NCBI RefSeq assembly: GCF_000275845.1
Contig: NW_006766976.1
Location: 1 to 55,515, forward strand
From: Dichomitus squalens LYAD-421 SS1
Lineage: Eukaryota; Basidiomycota; Agaricomycetes; Polyporales; Polyporaceae
DNA length: 55,515 nucleotides
Direction: 5' to 3'
The position numbers were made by a program, and so were the translations under genes. The notes beneath the pieces are model-generated. The model did not search any database. It worked only from the letters and a program-made list of their open reading frames with translations, and was not told the origin of the DNA. This document shows positions 11,000 to 22,675 of the stretch, piece by piece. How positions within the stretch are numbered: position 1 is the stretch's first letter; each line of letters opens with the position of its first letter.

Positions 11000-12910
11000 T
11001 CACAACCGCTTGACCAGTTTTTTCAAGAAGCCCTCATCGAAACCTTCACACTGCATCCGCCAAACATGCATCCTCTAGTAGGCAGGAGAGTCGGCAAAAG
11101 AAACGTTTGAAGGTAGGTAATAAACTCGCCTCTTCACCGCTTTCGTATGCTCGCATGACGTCTTCAGCAGTCAGATCCCCTGTACGGGCGACCGTGTTCT
11201 CGCCAACTGCGGTCAGGACTTCTTGCGCAGTGGCTCCGCGCTTCTGGTCGCGCCTCGTCACGATGCGGATGCGGATGGCCTTGAAGTGCGCCTCAACCCG
11301 TACATAGTCCACCCACCTCTTCTTGATCTGTATCAGAAGCCGATTGCGCTTGTATCAAGCCATATCTCGTAGACCGAAGAGTTGGAGAGATTCACTCACC
11401 ACCGGGGATAAGGTCTTGAACTCTTCCGATGATAGTGGCTCGGCCTGGGTCATCTTGTACTCACCGACGTACCGATACTTCGCCTGGTACAGCGCGACGA
11501 AGACTGTCTGGATGTCTCCCTCCCACTGTGCGGTCGGGTTCGCATGCAAGAATAGCCCAGGTTGGCCTGGGTTGCACGGGCGCCAGGGCTGGTACTCGTG
11601 CGTGGGATAGAAGAAGTTGCGGCCGTTCGACGACACGCACGTCCTAAGTGAGCACCCACCGAGGATCGTCGATAGCTGTAATCTGGTCGCCACCTTTAGC
11701 AAAGGCGTCTTGTCGGAGATTTGGACGTCGAGCGTGCGCATATCCCCCCATCGATCCACCGCGTCTGCTGTGATTCGAGAAGCAGACCTTGGTGAGGCAG
11801 TTACAGCTGAACCGGACTGACGACCGGGTGATGGAGACTTTTGTGACGAGAAGTAGTAGCAGACCGCGATAATTCCCTGATGAGTTGGCGTAATTCAAGT
11901 CGAGCGACGAGGAATGTACCATACCTTCTCCCTCATCTGCACGTCACTTCCTTGCGCACGATCTATGCCGCCTCGCTCCGCCGCACGGGATGAAGCAGGG
12001 CTATGAATGGTAGGAGAGGAATTCGTCAACCTCGATGGTCGTTTGCGAAGATTGTATGTCGTCACCCGAGACGGATTGGGCTCATCAAAGTACGACACGT
12101 CTCTGGAGCATGAGCGAAGGTGCACCTGTTCTTCGAGTTCGGAAGGAGGCGGCATGAGAGGCTGGACAACCTCTTCTGGCTCAAGCTTGACTGTCGCCAT
12201 CCTCGACGACCCTGCCATATTTTGCCCGTAATCAGGAGGCGGAGTTCGAGCTTTCGAGAACGCCCTCCTCTTCGCCTGACTCAAAGACGGTATGAGCACA
12301 TGGACCATGGACTTCTGTTTCTTGTGAGAGTTCCGTAGACTTGAATCATCCACGGACAATGGTTGCCTATCGTGCGATGGCTCTGGATCGGGCGCGATCT
12401 TGCGTTTCTTGGAATATGTCTTACGGCATGTCAGGCGCTAAGATCGAACGTGATGAAACGGAACTTACAACCGTAACGTTGTGCGCATGCGACTTCAAGG
12501 GCGAAGGCGAATTTGCAGAGTCCATGCGCTGGATCCTGTCTTCCAATGTGGAAGACCGAGCAACGCTGCCGCGATCGGACCACGGTGGCGTATCGAGAGC
12601 CAGCCCGCCTCTCATCGTAGTAGGCTACCGCACCCCACGATCACAACTCAGCAAGTCGTTCAACATCGTTCTCAATGCTGGGACTTACCTCGACAGAGCT
12701 GGATGTTGAGGAGCTTGCATTCTTAGCCCGTTCCTCCTCGAGACATTGCTGCAGGTACGCATTGGTAGCTTGTTGCTTGACGATCTCCCCCTGTAGCTTG
12801 CTGATCTGCACCGCCTGAGATTCATAGCCAGCCTCGTAGTGGCGTAAAGTAATTTCAAGCTTGCGGATATCATCCCCTGGGGTGGACGAGGAGAATGGTG
12901 TCAGCGACAT
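11000..12910 (-). CDS. DUF6697-like protein with N-terminal coiled coil (paralog B)
   Basis: Six minus-strand exons: 12910-12689, 12624-12469, 12407-11925, 11837-11400, 11327-11130 and 11074-11000, about 523 residues. Exon 2 (156 nt) and exon 6 (75 nt) are exactly as long as in paralog A, and exon 6 ends in a matching R-M-x-V-W-R-M-Q-C...L-V-x-R-L sequence, which supports both models. Domain blocks are G-D-I-Q-T-V-F-V-A-L, Y-R-Y-V-G-E-Y and E-P-L-S-S-E-E-F. The last intron begins GCGAGT instead of GT, a GC-AG intron, where paralog A has GTGAGT. A 39-codon in-frame extension upstream of 12910 is possible. The family's function is unknown. Confidence 0.73.
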
Positions 12911-13345
12911 CAGATGGGCCTTGATGGATGAGATGAGGTAAGGGAGGCCCTCGACGTCGGTCGACCGTGAGGGAGAAGCCGGCCTAAGCCGGCCCCGCCT
13001 TCTTACGGAAAGGGGGTTCTGTCGCATTGCCTCGTAGTGAACGGAGGTTTACGTACTAGTCGGGGGCTCGATTTAGACTGTAAACGGCTTCCTGAGGATG
13101 TCAGCTAAAGGCAGAGATCGCGCACGGCACGCGGTCACCCTAGAAGCAGGGTGCTTCAGCTGGCCCAGCACCAGAAGGCAGGTAAAACCAGTTCCGTCCT
13201 GGCCTACTCAAGGACAACTCGGGCTCCGTGGGATTTCATCAAGAGGCACAATGATTCGGGTCATGACTCGATTGCTGCAGTCCCGCCACTGACCGCCACC
13301 GCTTTGCCAGTCGCCGCAGCAAGGCGGGTTCCGTACTCTGCAACC

Positions 13346-13351
13346 TATAAG
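13346..13351 (+). promoter_or_regulatory. TATA-like element
   Basis: TATAAG lies 37 nt upstream of the ATG at 13388, preceded by GC-rich sequence, a typical spacing for a short-leader fungal promoter. Confidence 0.35.
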
Positions 13352-13387
13352 ACCCCGGCTTTTCGTTCAGCACAATCGACTTGAACA

Positions 13388-13996
13388 ATGCTCGACACTC
13401 ACTTCGACGCCCAGCGGGATATGACGACAAAATTCTACCCTATTACACAACCAGCGCAACGTTGTGGGGGATTCACTGTTACGAAGCAGGACCCGACGCC
13501 ACTTGCCGTAAATGTTACAAAGCAACCACCGACCACAGCGCGCGATGAGCGGATCGTCCCGCCTGCAGAGGCCGATTTTATAGAATCGGTGCTCCTCGAC
13601 ACCGACACCCGGCTCAACCTCTTCTTCAGCGACCTCGATCAGACATTGCTACCGTTGACGCGAACGGTGTACAAACAAGCGGTTGACTGTGGTCTATTGC
13701 ATGCGACGAGAGACGTGTTCGGGCGGGTGGTCAAACTCGAGCACTCGCGCCCCGCGGGAGATGTTCCACTCTTGAATGGCGCCTTGGACGAGGAGATCAG
13801 CAAGATCATCGGTTCCTTCCCCTGCGGCGACATCTATATTGACTCGCGCGTTGACTGGAAGATACTGAACTCTGATGGACTGAACCTTGCGGAGAGGGGA
13901 GAGTCGGTGGCAACACCCCGTCCGATACGTCCCGGAAGCGAAGATGTTCCTGTCAACGTTCAATCGACTGGACAGGCACTAAGTCATCATTGGTGA
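13388..13996 (+). CDS. Hypothetical protein, possibly 5' exon of a longer gene
   Basis: An uninterrupted 202-codon ORF with a plausible start and a TATA-like box 37 nt upstream. The composition is ordinary for a soluble protein: polar N-terminus, an acidic block R-L-N-L-F-F-S-D-L-D-Q-T-L near residue 75, no membrane segment and no motif I can assign. The reading may continue through introns near 14040-14080, where GGTAAGAG and TTATAG occur, but I could not fix a 3' end. It has no recognised homolog family, so it could be an orphan gene or a chance ORF. Confidence 0.4.
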   Translation: MLDTHFDAQRDMTTKFYPITQPAQRCGGFTVTKQDPTPLAVNVTKQPPTTARDERIVPPAEADFIESVLLDTDTRLNLFFSDLDQTLLPLTRTVYKQAVDCGLLHATRDVFGRVVKLEHSRPAGDVPLLNGALDEEISKIIGSFPCGDIYIDSRVDWKILNSDGLNLAERGESVATPRPIRPGSEDVPVNVQSTGQALSHHW

Positions 13997-14922
13997 CGAC
14001 GACAGGAGTGGAGCACTGAAGCACGAAATACGTGTGGTTGGTAAGAGTCTCATTGTGGTCTTATAGGGAAAGATTGTATCGCACTCACAGCTGTACACTG
14101 TAGGAGGGACGCACAAGTAGCGCTTGACGACAACTCCAACCACCTTGGCAACTACTTATCTCACAAGTTACGACACGGCATATATCATACAACCCTGTGT
14201 TCCTGCTTGCAGCTATCTTATGCGGTGGCTTGAATCTCCCAAGGCTTCTTCCGAACGTTCGCCTTGGATTCGCTTGGAGTATCGGACTGGAACAATTGTG
14301 GAACTGAACGTGAGCTAATACGGTGCATTGTGGACGATAGACAAGCTTACACTGAGGACGTTGGGTATGATCTTGTTGTTCGGTATCTCGTCTGTCCTGC
14401 CCTGCTCAATGAGCTCCTTAAGTTGTGCGAAAGTCAACGTCTGCTGTTCCTGATTCCCAGCTGGCAGTCGAAGTGGGATTGTTGAAGAATCAGAAGCTAT
14501 GTTGGTCTCCTGATTCTGAAAATCTCTCCTGGCGATGCGAGCCTCGTCCAGGGTGATGGAGATGTCAGATATACTGCGGACGTTTTGAGTGAATGTGAGG
14601 CCCGTGGGTAGAGAGACGGACCAGCAAAGAGATTGCCACGAGAGTCGGAATTAAGCATATGGTACTAGGCCACGGACAGGGCCAAACCACTCAAAAAGGA
14701 ATCGGGATGCCACGTCGTTGTAAGTGACCGACGTGAATCGCCACTACTCGATTCCAGATATCGTGCGAGGGGCAGAATGATCAAGCCGTTCACTCCCGGT
14801 GCCCCTTCTCTCAGAACGACATGCTCACCAAACCCTTCTCATCTTGTCTGATCGAAGCGAAGGAGCGACGCGGTGAACTATTCTGCAACTTAGCAACAGC
14901 GCAATGAGATGCGTGAACGTGT
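13997..14922. other. No gene recognised
   Basis: Only short unrelated reading frames occur here. It may contain 3' exons of the ORF at 13388, but no frame continuity was convincing. No repeats were seen. Confidence 0.35.
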
Positions 14923-15252
14923 TCAGATGTACTCGGCCACCACTAGCGTAAAGATTCTTTGGGCGCCCCATTGCCTAAGCTCCAAGAAGTCGGTGACACT
15001 CACCGATTGAAGTAGAAGACTTCCGATCCAAGAATTATCTCTGCCTTTTCATCCTCTGATTTCCCTTCCAGTGCACCGCTGCTCACGATGCCAGCAAGAC
15101 CTTGCTTCCATACACACGGGCGCGTGAGTGTGATCAGCGGGGAGCCCAAAAGGAGTAGGCGGCACCTGGTAGTCAGCGTCGTCGGCGAACGGATAGCTCT
15201 GAAAGCGCTCCAATGCGGCAATAGAAGGACTCGGAAAATTCTGTGAATCCAT
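14923..15252 (-). CDS. Small unrecognised protein gene
   Basis: Three minus-strand exons (15252-15166, 15104-15004, 14974-14923) join in frame to about 79 residues. The product begins M-D-S-Q-N-F-P-S-P-S, has an A-D-D-A-D-Y-Q-Q-G-L junction across intron 1, then S-S-G-A-L-E-G-K-S and F-Y-F-N-R before intron 2. The D-x-D-Y-Q...G-A-L-x-G...F-Y-F-N-R pattern looks like selected protein sequence, but I cannot name the family. The frame is open upstream of 15252 to about 15378 without an ATG, so an earlier 5' exon is possible. The final exon is short and weakly supported. Confidence 0.4.
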
Positions 15253-15928
15253 ATGCGTTGCAGGGTGGCCAGGCGAGGTGAAATGAACGGCAGCGTTGCC
15301 GGCGGCGAGGATCTGATGGCAGATGGCGGTTTGGAACAAAGTGCAAGGCCGAACATGGGCGGCTTGAGGCAGTGTCAAGGAGCGCGGGGCGCCCTGAGCC
15401 GACGAGGCGGCCTTGCCTTCTTGAACTTCTGCCTACGTACCGCTCCCACCTGGCTCCCGCCCGGCTCTCAGCGTCCGCCGACAATGACACATCGAAGATG
15501 TCTTTTTCCGCCGGTCATAAGCACGACGGCAAACTGGTGACTTCTGTATCCTGATCAACCGAGCTCGACAGGCTATTGACCGCATAGTGACATTCCCAAT
15601 TCGCCCTTTTGCGGAGAGGCGTCATCAGCAACTCATGCTTTTGTCTTGTATGGGTCTGAGTCTGCGTCAGAACCGAACCTCATCTGAGCAAGTACATTGC
15701 TCGGGATAGCATCCCCTAAGACTGTACTGAGGTAAGCGCGCGTCGGCACATCCCAAAATCTATTCATTGACACGGGGCGATACGCTCGAGATTAACGTTA
15801 TGTAACATCGCGACGAGGGAAGACGTCGGGATCATCCATGACGTCTTCCCTCCGACGAGAAAATATATGTACGCCGTGGGTATTGGCTTGTCGCAGAGTC
15901 ATTCCCCCTACTAGTACCATCAGTCACC

Positions 15929-18227
15929 ATGAGCGACCCCGCCAATGCGTCCACCGTCAACGATGGGGCAAATCCTCTGTTAGCACTCGCTGGGTCCCTC
16001 CCTCGAGCCTTCGGCGCGGATCTCATTGGGACGTTCCTCGGACTTATGTAGGTACTTTTCTTGCCTTGGGTCTCTGCGCCTGCTGATCACTGTGCTCTGC
16101 AAGACTGTATGGTTTGGCTGCGCATCAGCTGTACCGTTATTGTCGTCTCTTCCCTACGGATGCATTGTTCATTAGGACACTGGTGAGTGCTTGTAATATT
16201 GATCCACGCTGCTCCATATCTCATGTCGAGATACGTGAAGGTGGCGCTTGTCATGTAAGAATCGGTGGCGTGATACCAGGAACGAGGCGCAGCTTACCGC
16301 AAATGCTTCAGGACTTTTGAGACAGTCCACGTCATCCTGACAATGCATTTCTGGTGGGTCCCGACTGGCGTCTTATCATGATATCGTTGCTGACCTCCCT
16401 GGAAGCTATTACTTGCTGGTCACGAATTACTTCAAACCTTCAGCACTGTCAAGCGGAGTATGGTAAGAAGTATCTACCGAACTCCTATATCCCTAGGCTA
16501 AACGATCACTTTACTAGGTCACTGAGCGTGAGTCAGCAATCAGACGTTATCTTTCAAGAAAATATCTCCTCACGGGATACGAATCCTTTCACCTCTAGGC
16601 CCTTCCTATCGTGATTGTGAGTATCACTAATTGGCGCGGGTGGGATGGCAGTGCTTACTACTTGATAGAGCGCCATCGTACTGTCGTCGCAGCTGTAAGC
16701 CGTTCTGTGTCGCGAACCATACGTGGAGGCTCACGCCGCTTGGTTAGGTTCTTTGCTCGGCGAGCATATCTTAGTAAGACTCATCACATACCTTCACCAG
16801 CAAAGTGGTCTCACAAAGTGCAGCTGGCCCGAAGTTCCGCCCGTTCGTTGTCGTTGCGGTGGGTATTCGTCACAACGGCTTATAATGACTTGCTTATCTG
16901 CTTATCTTCGGTTCAAGACTCTGCTTATCATGGGGGAGATTGGTGCGTACAATCATGACGTCTGATGAGGCTCACTGGTGCTACAACGTTAAGCTCCTTG
17001 TACACTCTGTAGCATTCTCCGTCGGTAGGTCGCGCTTCGAATGCTTGATTGCTCGCAATATTCTGAACGACCTGCCTACAGTGACTACTGTCAAGGCGCA
17101 AGTAGACACCAACCTCGAAGATCTTCATGTCAGCTGACGACGACTTCCAGGTTCTCTCACAATATCGACGATCTTGCTCAGGAGAAAGTGAGCGTCGTCT
17201 GCAGCCGTATTCTGGCATTTAGATCTGATGGGCCTTCACAAGTGGCTGATTTCGGTCACACTGGGCATGCCACTTGCCGCGGATATTCTGTTCACTATCA
17301 CGCTTCTTGTCGTACTTCGTCTCAGCCGGACGGAAACCCAGCGGTCAGTATCAGCTGATGGGCCGTACATTCCAACCTCATAAGAGTTTACAGGAACGAG
17401 TCTCCATTCGACCTGTTTACGCTATACATCGTGAATACTGGTGCGTACGCTCTCCCGGTGACATACCCTTGATACGCTTACCTGTATCCCGTAGGTGTTT
17501 TGCACTGGTAAGCGGCTTTCCAGCAACTGGCGACATTATTCGAGATTTTTCTACGCCTGCGCAGTATCTGCAACGTTGCCGCACTGGTCACGGTATGTAT
17601 CTGTCCCTGTATTGTTCTTAGTGGCTTCTAAGCTTCAGATGTAGAACCTTGTGACCATTCATGGCACGTCGACGACCTTCCTCGCGTTCAATATTGTTGC
17701 TGCACGCCGTACGTTGCTTGTTACATGAACACGTCTATATGGAGACTAACTGGCCTACTTCCCGCCGCAGTCTACGCCAACTCGCTGCTATCCGCGCAAG
17801 TGTCAACGACACTTTGGCGTGGGGATGACTCTTACTGATCTTCGTTTCCATTCTTTGCTGACAGGCTCAACTCACGAGACAAAAAACGAGGGAACATCAC
17901 CTTCGACGGATCAGTCGGCCTCAACTTCATCGACCGCGCTACCCGCCGCGCTGCCGCCGAGACATGGAACGTGCCGCAGGTCAGTTCCAGTCACCACTCA
18001 TTCTCCTGCCTTCATGCCTTCCTGATGTCGTGAGAGTGTCATGGACGCTGACCTCGCTCCGCTCCGTCGCATTCCGCCAGAGTCCCGAGAGGCCGCCTTC
18101 GATGATCAACATCAAGATGACGACCGAGCTCGAGACCGACCAGGAGAGTCAATGGGACCAGCAGACGCTCGAAGGCCTTAACACCGCGGACAGCAACAAG
18201 AAGATGCGCCGCGTCCTCTCCGTATGA
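15929..18227 (+). CDS. Multipass membrane protein, DUF6534-like
   Basis: An integral membrane protein of a basidiomycete family with about seven transmembrane helices. Characteristic blocks appear in order: G-T-F-L-G-L (residues about 34-39), L-Y-G-L-A-A-H-Q-L-Y-R-Y, F-P-T-D-A-L-F-I, E-T-V-H-V-I-L, Y-Y-L-L-V-T-N-Y-F, S-Q-L-F-F-A-R-R-A-Y-L, W-L-I-S-V-T-L-G, N-E-S-P-F-D-L-F-T-L-Y-I-V-N-T-G and Y-A-N-S-L-L-S-A. A soluble tail ends at the TGA at 18225. The gene is split into about 22 exons. The first 13 are 15929-16047, 16104-16182, 16241-16254, 16312-16353, 16406-16462, 16518-16527, 16599-16616, 16669-16694, 16748-16773, 16824-16858, 16918-16942, 17013-17024 and 17082-17101, all phase-consistent. 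Later exons are less exactly placed. Function and ligand are unknown. Confidence 0.75.
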
Positions 18228-18947
18228 TGCACGTGCCCTCTTCCGTACCCAGCTCTAGCGCCATGCTTCGGTGCAAGCTCGTTGCACCACCACCACTGCC
18301 GTCACTGCGGCGCTTTCATTGCCCATCTGCCCTGGAACTGGCCGAGATGCGCCGGGGCGTTCAATCGTTTCGAAGATGTACTCTGCGAGCCACGATGCTC
18401 TGTACTACTAATACATCCACATTCATTTGCAATCGAGCGCAGATCGTATGGATGTCTCCCACCGTGAAGGGCTGCTCCGGTGACTTCATGTCAATGTCAT
18501 TGTTGGCGCACTGTCGTGTCGTCCGTATGTTGCTATACGTACTAGAAGATATCTTCGGCTTATGGGGACTCGAACGCCGGAAGGGTGATGGAAGCTATCA
18601 AATGAGCCCTTGATCGTCCCGAAAGAAGGGTCATATGTATAATGTCCTTCACTGACCTTCAGCGACACGTAGTATGAGAATTATGGTACACAAGACACTG
18701 TAAGTCCTCAACTCGAAGGCTGTGGTACTGGCTGTGGAGAGTACCACAAACGATTACGACGATATCGTAATGCATATGCGCGGCTTGGTCCGGGGCCTGA
18801 CGGATCAGATGTTCTGTTCGCGTTGCCATAGACCGAGGGTACAATCCACCAACTGGAAATGTTCGGGCTCTCTAAATCCACCCAAATGTAAGCGACTCGG
18901 ATCTGATTATTGGGCATGAACTCACGAGAGGATGCTTTCAGTGGACT

Positions 18948-19060
18948 TTGAGTCGAGTGCAGTAAGTCTACCCTTTTCGTCCAGGGGAGGCTCAATCTTG
19001 AAGACGTGCAAGGCCGAGACCGCCGTACCCCATACGGCTGGTTCGCCGAAATTCCATTTT
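18948..19060 (-). pseudogene. P450 C-terminal relic
   Basis: A single minus-strand frame reads A-L-H-V-F-K-I-E-P-P-L-D-E-K-G followed by S-T-E-S-I-L-S and a GTGAGT donor. This is the usual C-terminal strand region after the P450 heme loop. The expected upstream F-x-x-G-R-x-C-P-G sequence is gone; only an E-P-A-V-W remnant of the helix after it remains. No other exon of this gene was found. It is evidence of an older P450 copy left of the current array. Confidence 0.5.
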
Positions 19061-20094
19061 GGACAAGCTCTGCAGACGATGATTAAATGACCGGCTGCCC
19101 TAGGAGTGCATAGTCGTCATCAGAGCTCTTAAGCAAGTTCTTCAGCAAGAGCCCTCGCCTGTTTCTCCTAGAAAGGCTCAGTCCTGGAATTCGCATGTGA
19201 GCTGAAGATCCGATGGAATGTCCTTCTCCGCGCCAGCGGAGACCATGAGGTAGAAGAAACCGAGGCCAGATCATACTAATTCTCTAAGCCCTTAGATGGT
19301 CAGATATTGCGAACCTTCCGATGTTTATTCACTCACAATTACGCCGTAGACAAAGGTAACCGGCAAGAACAGACGGACAACGGTTTGTCCTTGAGGACGA
19401 GCACTAGAGCAACACCAAACATCAAGGGACGTACTATATCTGGGCAAGAAATAACAAGGAGTGGGCGGTCAATAGCCTTCGCAACATCTTTGACATTCCA
19501 ACCCAGTGGCTACGGCCTCAGCCCTGGAGGGAGACGAGGACCGTCGTGTCAAATCGGTGCAGTTTCGACGCACGAGTATGAAACGAAGTCCTAGAAGGGA
19601 AGAAGAGCGTGTCCTGTAGAGGATGCATGATGGTGAGTATGCTAACCATATCGGAGCGTAACACTCCGATTTCTACGCTCAGACTCTGCGGAAGATTGAT
19701 GGCAAGGAAGAGGGACCTTTGTCCTCGAAGGTGAGCCTCATGATGCTTGTGACGGCAAACAACAAGCTAGTATAGGATCGTGTGGCAACGGCTCGAGAAG
19801 ACGTGGAGCCAAATCGAATGGGACACTGTCAGGTGACACGTCTAGTACACACTCAGAATCGACCAACCCTAAAACCTTATCCGCTGCTACTCTTGTTCCA
19901 GCTGTGATTGGTGAGCAGATCAGGCCTAAGGCCTAAGGATCGACGTGGCGCTCCTCCCGACGACTGCGAGAATCAGGTGCTACTGGCTCACCTCGACATC
20001 ACCGGCCGATAGTATCAAGAGGTCCAGCGAAAGGATGATACGGAGCTACGGAGCATGATACTTTGATAGCTTTAAGAGTCAATCCCGGAGCCGG
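19061..20094. other. No intact gene; faint decayed coding trace
   Basis: Around 19437-19600 a plus-strand frame reads A-R-N-N-K-E-W-A-V-N-S-L and R-P-Q-P-W-R-E-T-R, then stops, which may be a decayed gene fragment of unknown type. The rest is featureless. It is not supported well enough to call a CDS. Confidence 0.2.
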
Positions 20095-20095
20095 A

Positions 20096-20192
20096 TAGTC
20101 TCGTGACCAGACGTTCGGAGCTCCAAGCGGGAACGAAAAATCGGAGGTTCGAGTCCCCGGATACGCCCGATTTTTTCGTATCCGCTTCTACA
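20096..20192 (+). repeat. Hairpin repeat family, diverged copy 3
   Basis: It shares the terminal TAGTCTCGTGACCAGACG and TTCGGAGCT with copies 1 and 2, then diverges into a different hairpin. An arm near 20124-20143 (AAGCGG...ACGAAAAATCGG) pairs with one near 20167-20189 (CCGATTTTTTCGTATCCGC). The loop contains GGTTCGAGTCC, which matches the pol III B-box consensus, but a tRNA fold does not form. Confidence 0.5.
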
Positions 20193-20562
20193 TTGCGGCA
20201 TTTCCCATACTGATCCCCGTACTGCTACGTCGCCTATGTGCGACAAACAAGGGTATTCGTGGTACTTCGCACTATGTACTGCTTGACCATATATAGAAGC
20301 GAAGTACGAGCTACGAATGGTAGCGTCGATACTCCTGCCACTCATGAGTACAAAGCATCAGTAACTTGAACGTAAGCTCCGAAGTTGCCTCGGAACCTCG
20401 ACCTAAGTCATGACGTCCGCAACCTTGGGACTACACGCCCGGAGATACCCCAATCATACTCGCTGTGCGCGGATGTGTGAACCTGTCCCAGGTAGAATTG
20501 GAAGGGTATCGATCTGGGTAGTATTACGGGCGAGGCTGTATACATGGCACTAATGAGCTTAA

Positions 20563-22675
20563 TTACGCTCTCTTGGTACGAAGCCCATCCATATCGCCAC
20601 AGCTCGCCTTGATGAGGGCTTCGGCCTCCTCCGAGCGCGGCTTGATTACGCATTCAAATGGTTCGGGGTACCTGCGGCACCAAGTTGAGCTCAGTACGTG
20701 CACGTGGAGTGCATGTCACACTTACGACAGGAGACCGTATGTCATCTTACCCGAGGGAGGGACGGGCTTACCATCCTTGCCGAGGGGTGCAGTGATGGAA
20801 AGCGTGTGCAGGACGGTGGCGGCGATCATGAATAGTGAAGATGCCGCGTAGTGTCTTCCTGGGCAGATCCTGAGAAAATCCAAACAGAGGTTCATCGGAG
20901 GCAACAACTCGATATGGTGAATCAATATACCTTCGCCCGTAGCCGAACGAGAACGTGGCAGGGTCGCGCACATCCGGGTTTAATTCCCCGCCCTTGAGGA
21001 AACGTTCCGGCAAGAATACATCCGGATTAGGATATACATTCGGGTCACGCGCAATAGCCCTGGCATGAAGGCGATGCAAATCAGCTAGAGAGCTCTTGAC
21101 GAGCAACGATCCGGCGGAACTCACCAGATGTTAGCAATCACCATGGAACCCTTCGGTATGAGGTACCCGCGGTAGTCGTCGTCCTCCAGGCTCCGGTGAG
21201 GAACCGCCAGAGGGACGACAACGCGCCAACGGAGCAGCTCCTTGACGAGCGCGCAGACGTACGGCAGCGACTTCATGTCGTCGAACTCGGGCAAGCGATG
21301 TGGCCCTACAACCACGTCGAGCTCGGCTTGCGCTTTCTGGAGCACCTCTGGATGGGAAGCCATCGCAAGGAAGAAGCTTTGGACCGTAGATAATGTCTAG
21401 ACTGCCTATCAATACCGAAGTCACTGGGCGCTTGGACACTGGCTCTTACAGTATCCGCGCCACCTGATCTCTCATGTCAGTCCACCATCCAATAGCCTCC
21501 CGGCAGAGAAGGGCACTTACCGGCATACGCCGTCGCGGTGGCGCCACGGTAAATATCTTCCTCTTCAGAGATTTGGTCATTCTGGCCATGCGATTGGGGG
21601 ACGTTGGCCATCAGTCCCGAAGCCATGCACGGACGCGCCGTGCCCTCTCTCTGCACTCCAAGTCCTATATGAGACCGCCAAAAGACATTGTCAACATTGT
21701 CAAAGATGAGACATACCATTGCAGCCATGACGAGCTTCCAGGGCTGCTCAACTAGCTTCCACACGATCGGTCTCCACCTCTCTCCGTCGCACTTAACCGT
21801 CGCACCAGGCATCCACGAAGGGAGATGCCGAAGAGCTGGCAGCGTCTCCATGAGATACTTACCCGGTTGAAGGGCCTCCGAAAAGATCGTCATGGTGTCC
21901 TCGGCCATCTGCAGGTAATCGATAGGCTCGTCATCGACTTCAATGCCGTACGCGATGCGCATGATTGAGGAGCCGAATAGGCTGCGATCTTGCATTAGCG
22001 GGGTCGTTATGACAGCGAAACTTCTGAAAGGGTTCAAGAGTGGCGGAGGACTTACTGCCTGATGTGGTGGACGAACTCCTCCGGCTGCTTAATGAGCCGC
22101 ATGACGAGACGGTGAGCCTCGCGGCGCTGGTCGGCGGCGTAGTTCTGCACGGCCGTTTGGTTGAAGTACTGGTGGAAGGCGCGCCTCCCACGACGCCAAA
22201 AAGGGCCATACTCCCGCACGGTGAAAGCCCACCTGAACCCAGAACTGGAGAATAGGAAACGGTGTGAGCGAGCGGAATGTGCGGACGTGTCAAAGAAAAG
22301 CTTACATGTCAACCATCGGCGAGGGAGGTCTGTCCGAGTAGTTCGAGGACCGCTTCTCCAGGAGGTCGGACGCAGCTTCATGTGACCCGAGAACGATTAT
22401 AGGCTGACCAAAGGCGTCTAGGTGCATGACGTCGCCTTCGAAACCCGTCAGCTCGCCACGATCTACTGGAGAACACGGTTACACTCACCATATTGTGAAC
22501 TCAAGTCGCGGAAGCCGGCAGGCCCGTCTCTTGGCACATGCAGCGCACTACCAATGATCGGGAGCGTCGGTGGGCCAGGCGGTAGCGGCAGATGAGATCG
22601 TCTCCTCGACCTTTGGACCAAAGTCCACAGGATGGGGCCCACGAAGAGAAATATCAGAGCCGATTGGAGTGGCAT
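20563..22675 (-). CDS. Cytochrome P450 monooxygenase (P450-2)
   Basis: A microsomal P450 that appears intact. The ATG at 22675 opens a hydrophobic anchor followed by L-P-L-P-P-G-P-P. Later landmarks are G-D-V-M-H-L-D-A-F-G-Q-P, an S-G-F-R-W-A-F-T block, the I-helix A-G-G-A-D-T-T-L-S-T split by an intron, ExxR as E-L-L-R, L-P-E-R-F and the heme loop F-G-Y-G-R-R-I-C-P-G-R-H split by an intron after G-R-R. It ends Y-P-E-P-F-E-C-V-I-K-P-R with TAA at 20563-20565. Introns are about 50-85 nt at the same places as in P450-3, -4, -6 and -7, so these form one family, of the kind often annotated in Agaricomycetes as O-methylsterigmatocystin oxidoreductase-like. That label does not imply that substrate. 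Confidence 0.88.

Noticed and set aside
19437..19600. A possible transposase-like fragment
   Set aside because: The sequence looks protein-like but is short, ends in stops and could not be tied to any family.
20096..20192. A tRNA gene, because of the GGTTCGAGTCC B-box match
   Set aside because: The surrounding T-stem has mismatches and the DNA folds as one long hairpin shared with a repeat family.
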